Source: Chamaelirium japonicum
Lineage: Eukaryota; Streptophyta; Magnoliopsida; Liliales; Melanthiaceae
Length of the DNA stretch: 64,000 nucleotides
Assembly (NCBI GenBank): GCA_947650365.1
Contig: OX393557.1
Location: 2,102,138 to 2,166,137 of the forward strand
Direction: 5' to 3'
The first letter of the stretch is position 1, and the number at the start of each line of letters is the position of its first letter. The position numbers and the translations under genes were made by a program. A model generated the notes under the pieces. The model made no database searches, was not told where the DNA came from, and saw nothing but the letters and a program-made list of their open reading frames with translations. Of the stretch, positions 11,033 to 21,368 are shown in pieces.

Positions 11033-12940
11033 GATTTCTGTAAATAATGGTTTAAAGCAATAGTTATGGTCTACTATAATCTAATTCATGGAATTTAGAA
11101 ATAGATAATATTTACTCCAACCGCTATGTCTTCACTACCTCATGTGGAGATATCCAGGAATCTAAATTCCCTGGGCTGGAGCACTGAGACTATCGGTCTT
11201 GAATTGGAGACAGCATCTCGGTGAGAGCATGCAACTGCTTCTGCCAACGAGATTTTTATGACCTAGTCTTCATCAGAATTACCCATGGTAAACTGACAGA
11301 TCTCCCAGTCTCCTTTTGGCCAGCTTTATGTGACCCGCGTGCGCAGCAACAGCGGCTTCACACAAGCTTTCGGATGCTTCCCACAAATCTAGGTGGTGTC
11401 GGCAGGGGGGTTCATAGGCTCCCGCAGTGCAGGAAAAAACCATCACCCACTGCCACTGGCATCCTCCATGTCCCGAAGGAAATCACTAGGCGAACCAGCA
11501 TGGAAGGAAACACAGCTCTCATCCGGTGGGAATATCGAACTGCGTACCTTCCACCTAGACCCTTAGTCGGTTGATTGTGGAGGCCAGGGGCTCCCCTTTG
11601 GAGGGAACCTCTTACACATCCCTTCTTTATGAGGTTTTATGCATATCTAGATAGGTCACGACCTCCTAGACATAGACCCTGGTCTACCGTGCTCCCACTA
11701 GGATTACAAAACCTCCCGCAAAGAATTAGTATCCTTGGAAAATATCATAGTCCCTACCTTGAATACTCAGTTTTCGTCTTTCTTGCAAGGATCACATTAC
11801 ATAGATTCCAAGGATCCCGATACTTCACTAGTTTGCTCATAATCCTAAGATCTGGAGCCTAGCCTAAGGTCAACATGGAAAGGACTCCCACTACAATGAT
11901 GCCTTGTTCATAATTTGATGCCTGATGTCATAGTATACCTCATCTCATTATAGGTTTCGATGTTGGCCAAATAAGGACATCCGACAACCTCCGCCGGACC
12001 TCAACCTAATGGTGGCATAACCAAATCGTGATGAGTTCATACTACCATCAAACGTCATCTAGAAAAGGGTATCACACAGTAAAATCCTAACCTAACTTGG
12101 TCACTAGGACCACGTGGGGAAAGGGCATCCTACTAGGGTTATCATACTTCTTGTGCAGACATTAGTTAATTATCTCTAAACAAATCTAACATTGCATCTA
12201 TCCCAGTGCACAGTACTTGGCTACCTGAACTACCACGAGGGCGGTTACCGCCTTTCCTTTTAGCTAGCCACCGGATTCGCACGTCTTAGAACCATTTAGA
12301 GACACCGATGAATCCATAAGCTTAGTACTAACCCTAAGCTTGATCTAGAGACAAACTCACAAGCAAGATAATAAAATTATCATCGAGGTTCTCTAAACAT
12401 TAAGTAAAGAGAATCAACAGATCGAAAAACATCCAAACTGAATCAAGTCCAGGGTCCGACCCCTGAACCTGAATAGCACAGCCAAGATATCCTGCTCTTT
12501 CATTCTGCACGATCTCTGACGACGATCCCTATCATCGCCAACGTGCACGCTTTCGCCGGGTCTTTGCACGCCATGGTACCGCTTGCCCGAACCGTGGATG
12601 TAGCATTATCTTCTTCTTCTTCTTGTGACCGAAAAACTAACACGCTCAGAGCAAGTGCTCGTTCGTGTATAATTTCACTAGAGGATGGTCAACCCCCACC
12701 CTCGCCTATCTAGAGCCTTAAAATCCACAAGCACAATAATAATCAATGCAAAATTAAATTCGGGGTCCGACCCCCGGATGCATGCAATCACAAATTACTA
12801 TTCAGCGTGACACCTTCAAAAAGACGATACATAGCACAATCCATATGCATGATTTACACCGAACCCCGACGAAAACATATGTCATCATATATTCACATAA
12901 TGTTTTCATGAATTCATGTATGAAACATACACCAAAGCGT
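11033..12940 (-). other. Copia leader (untranslated region between PBS and gag)
   Basis: This stretch of about 1.9 kb lacks coding signals and lies between the primer-binding site and gag. Short blocks, for example GTTCAGGGGTCGGACCCTG, recur in the leader of the plus-strand Copia near 41690, which supports common ancestry. A CTT/GAA microsatellite lies at 12611-12628. Confidence 0.7.
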
Positions 12941-12952
12941 GCTCTGATACCA
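12941..12952 (-). other. Copia primer-binding site (tRNA-Met)
   Basis: On the minus strand the 12 bases read TGGTATCAGAGC, complementary to the 3' end of initiator tRNA-Met, 2 bp from the LTR end. This fixes the orientation of the element and identifies 12955-14909 as its 5' LTR. Confidence 0.9.
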
Positions 12953-12954
12953 AT

Positions 12955-14909
12955 TGTTGGAATTGGATCCGCTTATCAGAGTCACAGCGAAAGCAAAAGA
13001 AAGATCCGAAGATCATACGGTGTATGTTTCAATATAATTAATTCTACAAAACAATCTACATGCAAATCTATGATCTTAGCATATGTGCGGACACCCTAGA
13101 GGTATACTATGATCTACGGAAGACATGCATACATCTAGTTAGGTGTTTAGAATCATCATACCTTTTTGGACCTATGATCCGAAGATGACGGAACGATGAA
13201 GAACCGCACTTGAATCGCAAGGGAAACTGTCGGATAGCACCTTGTCCTTTGCGAATTGAAGAATCCTCGAAATCCCGTCTCTGAGTGCAGGGATTACAAG
13301 CCGACGGAGGAATCCGTTGCGAAGACGATGGTGAGTCGCGAGATTTTCTCCTCCTCTTTCTCCTTTCTTCCTTCTCCTTCCTTCCTCTTTCTTCTCCCTT
13401 CTTCTTCCTCTCTTTTCCTTGGCTGAAACCACAAAGATGAGGAGAGGGGAGAGGGTTCGGATTATCTAGAGGAGAGGAGCACTAGGGCCGGCCCTCCCCC
13501 TCCCTATTTCCTTTATAGGGCCGGTCTCCCATGGCTCCAAGGAGGCTAGGGCCGGCCCTAGTAGGATAAGGATAAAGGGGGACGATTTTTAGGGATTTCC
13601 TGTGTCTATCGTGAAGCCTGGACAAAAACGCCCTTCACGAAAAGTGGAAAACTGAAAGAGAGACTGAGTGAGGTGCGCTACTCGGAATCGAGTTTCGTAA
13701 GTGCCTGTAAGCTCTTGGAATTATTTCGCTCAATCTAAGATCCATATTCAATATGTTCTGAGTCATATTTCTGTATTTACCAAAATACCCCTATGACCCG
13801 TAATACATGTGAATTAGGTTCTTAGGCTCCGGGCTTGCGCTCTATTGCGCTACTTCGCATCAAACGTATCCAACTTGGTCAGGGAACAATTCCTATACGC
13901 AACGATAGGGTGGAACATTCAGGGTTCAGGATTTCTAGCTCCAACCGGATCCCTGATTAACTGTTCCGGTGACACACTGAAAGTTTCGTTAATCAGCCCT
14001 AATCCGATTAACCCGCGTAGCCACCCAGAGTGCGACGCGAGTTGAACTCTAGTGATCCTAAACTTATGTTACTCCCTCGTAACCCTGTTCTCTACTATAC
14101 TCCGATAATCCTTAGTCCCTTAAATTACTGGTGCCATGATACGACTCGGGCGGTGAGGAGCACCATCAGATCCCGATCGATCATCTGACTAGGGTTTGAT
14201 GACTTATCATCTATAACACCACACACCTTCCGGTGCTATGCCTATCATCCGGAATATCGTCAGTCATACTAACAACCACCAGGCCTGGGTTAACTGTGTG
14301 GACAGATTGACTCATCAAAATGCACCCATCTAACACTGGACGTCGGATAACCTGTAGGGATTACATGTCACTCAAGCGCCTGCCGGGTAACCCAACGTAC
14401 CGTGGTATTGGACTATGGAAGGTCCGCACATGTTGGCACATCAAAGCACCACACAATTGGTTGGCCCAGTGTACATGGTCCCTCAGGGTTAAGGACAGAT
14501 TATCTATAGTAGTAAGACGGTTTTTGCACTAGTGTCTGAATCACTGATCTGTGCACCATCTTGGTTCCTGTTCAACACGATCATCGTGCTTGGTCAGGTG
14601 AATGGAAATCCCACGTTCCCGTGGTGGAGACTTCACCACATCCTCTGCCTGCTAACAACTTATTCTCGGTGAAACGACCGGCATCACCTAAGCTGTGAAC
14701 TAGTTCTAGGTCTACACAGAACTGGTCCACTGGGTCTCCCAAGCATGGATCCACCATGCGCCTCAGTGGCCTACTGTGTTCCCTAGGGTCCTTTTATTAT
14801 ATGAGTATTTTCATATACCAGAGTAGTATTCTAATTAAAGCAATAACCAAAGTCATCTTTATTAATGTTAATACAACAAATCCATGCTAAGGACACACGA
14901 GCTGCAACA
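12955..14909 (-). repeat. Copia family A 5' LTR
   Basis: The LTR begins TGTTGGAATT and ends GCTGCAACA. It aligns by eye with 553-2429, including shared landmarks such as the TTTATTAATGTTAATACA block near the right end. Just to its right lies the RT of another Copia fragment, with a purine tract next to the junction. The LTR may therefore have been shared by two tandem copies, or inserted into the older one. Confidence 0.88.
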
Positions 14910-14924
14910 CTGTTCTCCCCATAA

Positions 14925-15640
14925 AGAGTAGATTGTAGTTGCTAAAGAGGCCCTTATTAGCTTACTTCTTATGTTGTTTCCTCCTCCGATTGTGCTCAAC
15001 CTGACATACGATGTCTTTTGCATCTCCTGGATCTCCTTCTCTGTAGTAGGATACTGCCTCTTTGCTCAAAACGAAGTGTGAAGCCAATGAAGTAGATGTT
15101 AGCTTTGCATCCTTCATATCAATCCCTTGAAGAAACTTTCAGATATAGGTCCCTTGAGATAACCAGGGCTTCCTAGCCTTTCTGTCCCTCCTGATCTCTA
15201 TGCCGAGGATTTTTCTTGCATTCACGAGATCATTTATCTCGAACTCCTTGCTCAACATCTTCTTGAGTTCAAATATCTTTCTTATGTCACAACATGTAAT
15301 GAGAATATCATCGACATAGAGTTTCAATGTCTCAGTCTCTCCATCCTCAAAGATACGAGTGTAGACGCAATAATCATATATCCTCCTCGAGTAACCGATC
15401 TGTACCATGAATGAGTCAAACTAGTTATACCACTAACTTGGTGACTGCTTAAGTCCATAGATCGACTTCTTTAGTTTGTACGCGTGGTTCTTTTTGACAT
15501 CTTCAATAAACCTGTTCAGTTGTGGCATGTAGATCTCATCCTCAAGATCCCCATAAAGAAACGTCGTCTTCACGCCCATCTGCTCTAGCACCATATCGTG
15601 ATGAGCAATCTGAGCTAGTAGCAGTCAAATAGAGGCATAC
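14925..15640 (-). mobile_element. Copia reverse transcriptase fragment (fossil)
   Basis: On the minus strand the sequence reads MGVKTTFLYGDLEDEIYMPQ, then KKSIYGLKQSP, the catalytic-site motif LKLYVDDILI, and KKMLSKEFEINDL, all hallmarks of Copia RT. It sits directly right of the family A LTR. It is probably a remnant of a second family A element whose downstream LTR is, or was, the one at 12955-14909. It is broken. Confidence 0.85.
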
Positions 15641-15895
15641 TTCTCCATTTAGAAGGGAGGAAACGCACGTTCGTCGGATTCCAAAACAGCCCCAAAAGCA
15701 GCCCAAACCAGCGACTTAACTCGTGCTACCAGTCCCGATTTGCCCGAGTGAATCAGACTCGCTCGTGCAAAATTCTGTGTTGTTCTGCTCGCAGAACTGA
15801 TCGATCTATAGTTCGCCTGGGCAAGGCCAAATTCACCCAAGCGAATTCCTGTTTCCTTTTGCTTTGCGTTGGCCTATTGCAAGCCGAAAACCCAA
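15641..15895 (-). mobile_element. Copia 3' LTR fragment of another family
   Basis: The minus strand reads GATGTAGAGAT followed by TGTTGGGTTTTCGGCTTGCA, the common purine tract plus LTR start of a second Copia family. The adjoining bases to the right look like the end of a pol gene. The LTR is cut off on its left by the RT fragment. It is short and old. Confidence 0.5.
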
Positions 15896-16450
15896 CAATC
15901 TCTACATCGGTTTTAAAATTGAACTCCGACATCGCAACTACTACTGTCTTAGTGTTTGTGATATTCCAATGACATTTTTCTCGTCACTTTTGTACCCTAC
16001 ATCACGTGTCTGATCACCTAGATCAACGATTGACTAAATCCAATTTGCTTTAGACATGCTTGGAATCTACTTCTTCTTTATCTTTTTTGATGGCTGAACA
16101 TGATCCACTTGTAGACTTATTCTTCACTGAACCCTCTGTCTTTGAGTCGGCACAGGTCAATAGGTACAGGACCCATACTGACTCGTCAGGTTGGGCCGGG
16201 TTTTAGATCAATGATCTAAACCCAGACACGGCCCTGGTATATGGATATTCCATTATTCAGGTCCTATCAGGCTATATACGGGCTTAAACAAATAATTTTT
16301 TAATACGAAAATGATCTACTGAAAAGAAGTTTTGAATCCTTGACCAGGTTGTATAGAGCCTACACCTTCGTTACTGTGCTTTTAAATTTTCACGTTTAAT
16401 CTGTTCTGCTCTTATAGAGCTAAAACCTTTGATGCCACATGGCAGTCTCC

Positions 16451-16500
<50 letters not shown>

Positions 16501-16872
16501 CACAATGGGGATGTGGTTTTGGATCTGTGATCTGATTGAGCAGCATTGTAATTGTTCGTGTATTGCACAGGATTAGTACTAGAAAGTATATACAACATTT
16601 GAATAGGACTTTTGGGCCGAGCGAGCTGGGAGTTCAGGGCAACTGCCCAAGCCTGATCCATGACTTGTTCGGGTGGGACAGGAGTTGGACCGTTGATCTA
16701 CTTCTGATTGGGCTGGGCCGGTGGGCCATGCTTCTTTACACCCCTAATCGTAACTCCACCCGGCCCACAACATTTTTGCCATGGTTCAAGTAGCAATTGC
16801 AAATCATGAGAGAGAAAGATTACAATCTATTATGCAAAGTCACTTGTACTCTACATGGGAGTGGAAGCAGAT
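15896..16872. other. Intergenic sequence with a CT microsatellite and a small palindrome
   Basis: No gene was found. It holds a near-perfect palindrome at 16199-16224 (GGGTTTTAGATCA/ATGATCTAAACCC) and a (CT)n run at 16454-16498. GC-rich 'gggctgggccgg' sequence near 16690, followed by CACCCCTAAT, resembles the right end of the hAT MITEs elsewhere in the window, but no matching left end was found. Confidence 0.5.
16454..16498. repeat. (CT)n microsatellite
   Basis: About 22 uninterrupted CT dinucleotides. Confidence 0.97.
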
Positions 16873-16882
16873 AAGACTTCAC

Positions 16883-17628
16883 CTTTTTTTTTTTCGATTT
16901 TTTTTTGGGTAGATCAAAGGAGAGGTCATTGGACCCTCAGTAGGCGCAAGCTAGGATCACCGATCCACCGACGGATGTATGCTAAATCCTAACAACAATA
17001 ACCAACAACCCACAATGGGGGGGGGGGCGGAAACAAACCTCACACTGCGGAACCTAAGCCACATCCTAACAGCCAAAAGAGACAAATCGCTACACCCCAC
17101 CCCCTCGCTGACCTCCGGCGCTAATAGGAACACAGAAGAACGCACCACAAAAGTAAAATAACAAAAAACAATAAAAAGTCAACACAAAATCCAGATCCAC
17201 GCCTGATTCGTCTCCTTCAGTGCCGATGAAATAGCAAAGCTGCCCCGCTTCCACGCACTGCCATGAAATCACCATTGCCACCTAGAACCGTCGGGATCCG
17301 CCACCGTGCAGAGAAGGGAGTTGGAAAAACCCTCGGTGGACACCGGCCAGGGTCCAAATCTACCTATGCCTCTGCCAAACCGGTTGTAAACCCTCGATCC
17401 ACTAGCTGCGGACGCCGATCCAAGGAGTTGGCCGCCACACGACTCTGATCCAGATGAACACAAAATCCGGGCCGAGTTGAAACACCCCTATTCACAGGGG
17501 GGAAGAGGGAGGGGAGGGGGACAAACCCTAACTCTGGCCAGGAAGCTTAATTCGATCCGTGAGTGGCAGTTGGGTAGGCCAAGAGGGGCGAAAACCCTAA
17601 CCCTAGCCTGAGAAAAAAAAAGGGCAGA

Positions 17629-17721
<93 letters not shown>

Positions 17722-17752
17722 CACTCCGATTCCCTCCTAATCATAAATTGAG
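16883..17752 (-). mobile_element. Non-LTR retroposon, about 870 bp, with poly(A) and target duplication
   Basis: The direct repeat AAGACTTCAC occurs at 16873-16882 and 17753-17762. Inside the left copy is an interrupted T-run (16884-16909), that is a poly(A) tail on the minus strand. Inside the right copy, at the 5' end of the minus-strand element, is a long CT tract. This is the footprint of target-primed reverse transcription. The body (CTCAGGCTAGGGTTAGGG, then GC-rich sequence) has no convincing ORF; it may be a LINE-mobilised transcript, a LINE-derived short element or a retroposed gene 5' region. Confidence 0.75.
17632..17720. repeat. (GA)n microsatellite
   Basis: About 44 uninterrupted GA units. 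It lies at the 5' end of the minus-strand retroposon. Open frames coding runs of Leu-Ser or Arg-Glu across it are artefacts. Confidence 0.97.
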
Positions 17753-17836
17753 AAGACTTCACTTTATTAATATGAAAACCATACAATACGATATTGAGAT
17801 ATTATAAGCAAATAATTATTAGGAAGAGTATAATCC

Positions 17837-17842
17837 TTTATT
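17837..17842 (-). terminator. Candidate polyadenylation signal for the MiAMP1-like gene
   Basis: AATAAA on the minus strand, about 220 bp past the stop codon at 18060. Its position suits a plant 3' UTR, but A/T-rich sequence here makes chance occurrence possible. Confidence 0.4.
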
Positions 17843-18059
17843 ATTATGATTATTATTATTATGATATTTATGATGTGATCATTACATTATGACCTAATGG
17901 TCTTTCCACACGAATCCTAGCTCCGTTATTAAACACAAGCACAACAGCTGAGGCCCAAAGACCCAAAAGGATACATTAAGAATACGAGGAGTAGGAGGGT
18001 TCGCGTGAGAAGGCAGCTTGATCTTCAACCCAAACCAAGACCGACCACGAGATTGGATT

Positions 18060-18377
18060 CTAGTTGCACCGTCCGATCTTGACAGACTGCCAATCGTACT
18101 GACCGCAGTAGCCGAGACTTGTGGTGAATGTGTTGCTGAGGGAAGTGCACCCATCGTCGTCGTACATTTGGACGGGCATTTCACCGTCGAAGTCTATCTG
18201 GTATCCACTGACACCCCCGGAGAACGTAAAGCACTGACAGTTGTCTGCAGAAACAGTGTAATAGTTGCCTGGGCAGCCGCCGTCAGTTGACCACCAGTAA
18301 ACAGTGGTTCCCTCACTCTTTGCAACGAACATAACTGCAATCACCATCACCACCATCACCATAGCTTGGTTCGCCAT
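18060..18377 (-). CDS. MiAMP1-like secreted antimicrobial peptide, 105 aa
   Basis: The product is a small secreted cysteine-rich protein of the MiAMP1 family (Macadamia antimicrobial peptide; Greek-key beta-barrel), which acts against fungi and some bacteria outside the cell. Residues 1-23 form a signal peptide with a Val/Met/Ala core. The predicted mature part of about 82 residues begins TTVYWWS. Six cysteines lie at 35, 47, 49, 77, 91 and 104, in the family order GGC, NCQC, DDGC, GYC, GRC. MiAMP1 has the same six-cysteine spacing in a 76-residue mature chain, and the shared GY...Y...GC...W.S pattern near the end also fits. The ATG at 18375-18377 is chosen because it starts the signal peptide; no intron is needed. 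A TATA box lies 155 bp upstream and the leader contains a long GA/CT tract. The frame is fully open. Family assignment is from recalled sequence, not a search. An alternative is another beta/gamma-crystallin-like secreted protein. Confidence 0.85.
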   Translation of the reverse strand: MANQAMVMVVMVIAVMFVAKSEGTTVYWWSTDGGCPGNYYTVSADNCQCFTFSGGVSGYQIDFDGEMPVQMYDDDGCTSLSNTFTTSLGYCGQYDWQSVKIGRCN

Positions 18378-18416
18378 CCTACCTCTTCACACACCAACAG
18401 ACACACATACACACAG

Positions 18417-18419
<3 letters not shown>

Positions 18420-18498
<79 letters not shown>
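18420..18498. repeat. (GA)n microsatellite in the leader of the MiAMP1-like gene
   Basis: About 39 GA units (CT on the coding strand), between the TATA box and the start codon, so probably within the 5' UTR. CT-rich leaders are common in plants and can affect expression; length variation here would be easy to score. Confidence 0.95.
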
Positions 18499-18503
<5 letters not shown>

Positions 18504-18532
18504 TTGGAAAGCTGGGTATGGGTGTTGGGTGA

Positions 18533-18543
18533 CTATATATAGG
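18533..18543 (-). promoter_or_regulatory. TATA box of the MiAMP1-like gene
   Basis: CCTATATATAG on the minus strand, 155 bp upstream of the ATG. Transcription would start about 30 bp downstream, just before the GA/CT tract, which gives a leader of roughly 125 nt. Confidence 0.7.
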
Positions 18544-18669
18544 CGGCACGACAGGGTATGAAATTAAGCTGAGCGATGCTATTTAAACACAGCTTGACAT
18601 AAACGCCGAAAGTCAGGAACCGATTCCGTATCTCCACAAATTGTATGTGTTTATGTCTCCTTGGATGTT

Positions 18670-20050
18670 CAAATCAATGTTTTAAATATCTGACCAAAAG
18701 GCGAACCGGTCCAAACCGGTTCAAACTATTGATCCAACTGTTTAAAACCAATAAGAAATGTGTTTTTTAAAGTAATACTTTCTAAATTCATTAATAAAAG
18801 GTGTAAATAATTGTTTAGCAAGTCACGTCCTAAGAATTTTTAACGATAAGCCCTGTGTTCGAAACCCAACAATTTAAATTTTCTAAATAACAATCACAGC
18901 CTAAGACCTTTCTAACTACCTCTGTAGTACGATAAACCCAAGGCTCAAGATCATTTAGCCTTAAGCCCCACGTTATTCTTTATTTTTTAAATATCTATTT
19001 TACCCCTTTAGTTATAGTGCTATATAGTGCCCGATAAGGATTTCGGTAATAGTGCATATTGAGTGACGGATTTCATTGTAATGCTATAGCGATTTTCTTG
19101 TAGCAGTGATTTCCATTCGGTTGCTACAATGATATCATAGCAGCAGCGACAGTGATTTCACTGTAGCAATCGAATTGTTGTTATACTGCTCGAATTGATA
19201 CTCCAGAATTACTATAGCTGTTACAATAATTTTTTGAGAATCAATTCGAGCAGTACATAGAGTAGCAATTTGGTTGTTACAGTTAAATTATTGTAACTGC
19301 TACTATGATTTCATTGTAGTAACCAAATTGCTACTTTTCTATCCGAATTGTTACTCCATAATCACTATAACAGATCAAAAATCATAGAGTACTTTCAATT
19401 CTGATCAGCATAGTATCAATTCGGTTGCTACATATATTGATTTTGTTGTAGCAACTATAACGATTTCACTGTAGCAAAGTAGCAACCGAATTGTTATTCT
19501 ACTGCCCGAATTGATACTCCAGAATCATAAGAGCAGATAAAAAATCATGGAGTATCATTTTTGGTTAGTAGAGTATCAATTTGGTTGCTGCAGTGATTTT
19601 TCTTTAGCTATTACGATGGAATCATTATAGCAACTGATTGAAATCACTGTTACAATGAAATCACTGTAGTAATCACCGTACAAACACAACTAGCATGTGG
19701 GGTAATGGAAGTGACATTTTTGTCATTTTATAAGGGCTAAAAAAGTCAACAAAAGATTAATATAAATTTAATTTTTTGGGAGCGGCTTGAGCTCAAATAA
19801 AAAACGGTGTCAGGAGCGGAGCTTAAAAGCATCTCCTGGATTTCACAAAGTCCCACCTCCCCCCCCCCCCCCCCAAGGAAAAAATAATAATAATAAAAAA
19901 AAAAAATTTTTTTTTTTTATACAATTGGTTTTAATTTGTGAAATTTTTGGAACAAACCAAGTTTATTAAGAGACCAAACCGAAATATGTTCCGGTTCGAT
20001 CCAATCAGACCAAACCGTATAGTCTGGTTTTCGGTTCTCAAAACAATGGT
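18670..20050. mobile_element. Degenerate inverted-repeat DNA element
   Basis: The left end (GTTCAAATCAATGTTTTAAA, then GCGAACCGGTCCAAACCGG) and the reverse complement of the right end (GTTTGAACCATTGTTTTGAG, then CCGAAAACCAGACTATACGG) share the same order of blocks. Many plant non-autonomous DNA transposons have ends of this kind. The interior includes tandem AT-rich repeats (19030-19690), a poly-C run (19859-19874) and no transposase. No clear target duplication was found, so the exact ends and superfamily are open. Confidence 0.4.
19030..19690. repeat. Degenerate tandem repeat of about 150-165 bp
   Basis: A block with 'cgaattgatactccagaat' recurs near 19190, 19342 and 19507. It alternates with 'gtagcaaccgaattg' and 'tttcactgtagca' motifs on both strands. 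The units are diverged and partly inverted (for example ACTCCAGAAT against ATGGAGTATC), so the region can fold into several hairpins. Confidence 0.6.
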
Positions 20051-20780
20051 TCAAACCCCACCTTCCATGAAACCCTATATTGCTAGCTCTCTTGCTGTCC
20101 TTTGCCTTGCCTGAGCACTGCTATTTGAGCATAGAAGGAAGGGGTGACAAACTCAGACACGATGCCGACATACATTTTGGAGCTTATGTGAGGCTGTATG
20201 TTTTGCGTTGAATATTCCCCTTTGTGCAGAAGCTATACAGGCCATCTCCTTCCCCGCCCGCCCGCCCACCGGCCGGCCGGCCAGAAAGTGAATGCGAGCT
20301 AGACAAGAGGCCGTGTTAAAAACTGTTTATTGGGGACTTAAAATTTTTGGGAGTAACTTCTTCAATGGTTCCACTCACACACAGCCTGATTTTCATATTG
20401 TCCAAACACAAACAAGATAAACCGATGTGACTCACATACGTCCGCGCGTTGGGTCGATTTATTCGTGGGTCAACTACCTACCCAACCCCTAGCTCCAAGT
20501 TGTTGTGTAGTACATTGGAATGAATGACAGCTAATCCAACATGGTTCGATAAGTTTGATCCGGCCAATAATTCTAAATGGAGTCTCTGCAGCCCTAAACA
20601 ACAAATTATTTAAAGACAACAATAATACTTGGCTCCATACCCAGTGAGAGCAAAGACACTCAAACAAAACATAGTCATCAGACAGCGAGCTTATTGTGAT
20701 CTCTACTCCTCCTCCACTAGCTAGATAGGCCGTAACTAGCATCTAGTAGTTGTGGTGCAATACAGTTATGACATTTTAGG
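20051..20780. other. Intergenic sequence, no gene recognised
   Basis: It contains a GC-rich run at 20246-20283 (CCGCCCGCCCGCCC then CCGGCCGGCCGG). The minus-strand open frame at 20470-20742 has no recognised motif. Nothing else is supported. Confidence 0.5.
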
Positions 20781-21360
20781 TAGGGGTGGGACTTGGGCGG
20801 ATCTGACCCGAACACGACCTGCCCAACCCGAACAATGGACAAGCATGGGCAAAACTAGTCAAATTAAAACTTGGATGGGTTTGGACAAAAACAAATCAGC
20901 CCGATTTCAATTTGGACGGGTTTGGGCACCGATCTCCCCAACCCGAGGAACATGAGGAAGTGACACACTAAGGTTGAATGCTTTGATAGTTTTTTTTTAT
21001 GGAAATCAAAGACCGCCTATTTTATGTTGAATGCTAAGAATTTGTTTGAAATATGTGAGGATATGGGTTGGACTTTATGTTTTTGTTAAGCAAATCAAAG
21101 ATTTTTTTTATTCAATTCAAAAATCTGTTGGATTTCTTTTTCATCTATTTATGTGCACAAGCATTTCTAATTGGACAACCTGCCCAACCCGCTTATTATT
21201 TTGCAAATTAGGCAACCCGAGCAACCCGAGGAACTAGAATGGGCAAGCACGGACTGGGCTTCCATGGGTTCCCCGGGTTCAATGGGCAAAACGGGCAAAG
21301 GTTTGTGCAAGTCGGGTTGGGCATGGGCAGACCCTTCAACCCGCCCAAGTCCCACCCCTA
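20781..21360. mobile_element. hAT-type MITE, 580 bp
   Basis: Perfect 20-bp terminal inverted repeats, TAGGGGTGGGACTTGGGCGG at the left and its reverse complement at the right. The flanking 8-mers are ATTTTAGG (20773-20780) and ATTTTAGC (21361-21368), a target duplication with one mismatch. CCCAACCCG/CGGGTTGGG-type runs fill both ends and an AT-rich core lies at about 20950-21170. It has no transposase. It shares the TAGGGGTGG tip with the MITE at 6860-7354 and is a related, distinct family. Confidence 0.93.
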
Positions 21361-21368
21361 ATTTTAGC

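Larger units (their letters stand above)
8251..14909 (-). mobile_element. Copia LTR retrotransposon (family A), broken
   Basis: This minus-strand Copia fossil has, from right to left, a 1.96-kb 5' LTR (12955-14909), a tRNA-Met primer site (12941-12952), a long leader, gag, integrase, RNase H and about 90 bp of the 3' LTR (8251-8340). RNase H ends 14 bp before a purine tract AAGTGGGAGAT that abuts the 3' LTR. Not all pol domains are recognisable and the copy has many breaks. The extra length of this LTR relative to the solo copy at 553-2429 comes mainly from an insertion of about 50 bp near 14150. It looks moderately old. Confidence 0.88.

Noticed and set aside
16140-16760. Third hAT MITE
   Set aside because: A CACCCCTAA-type right end and GGGCC-rich interior exist, but no matching left terminus or target duplication was found.
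17488-17786. Leu-Ser repeat protein frames
   Set aside because: They come from translation of a (GA)n microsatellite.
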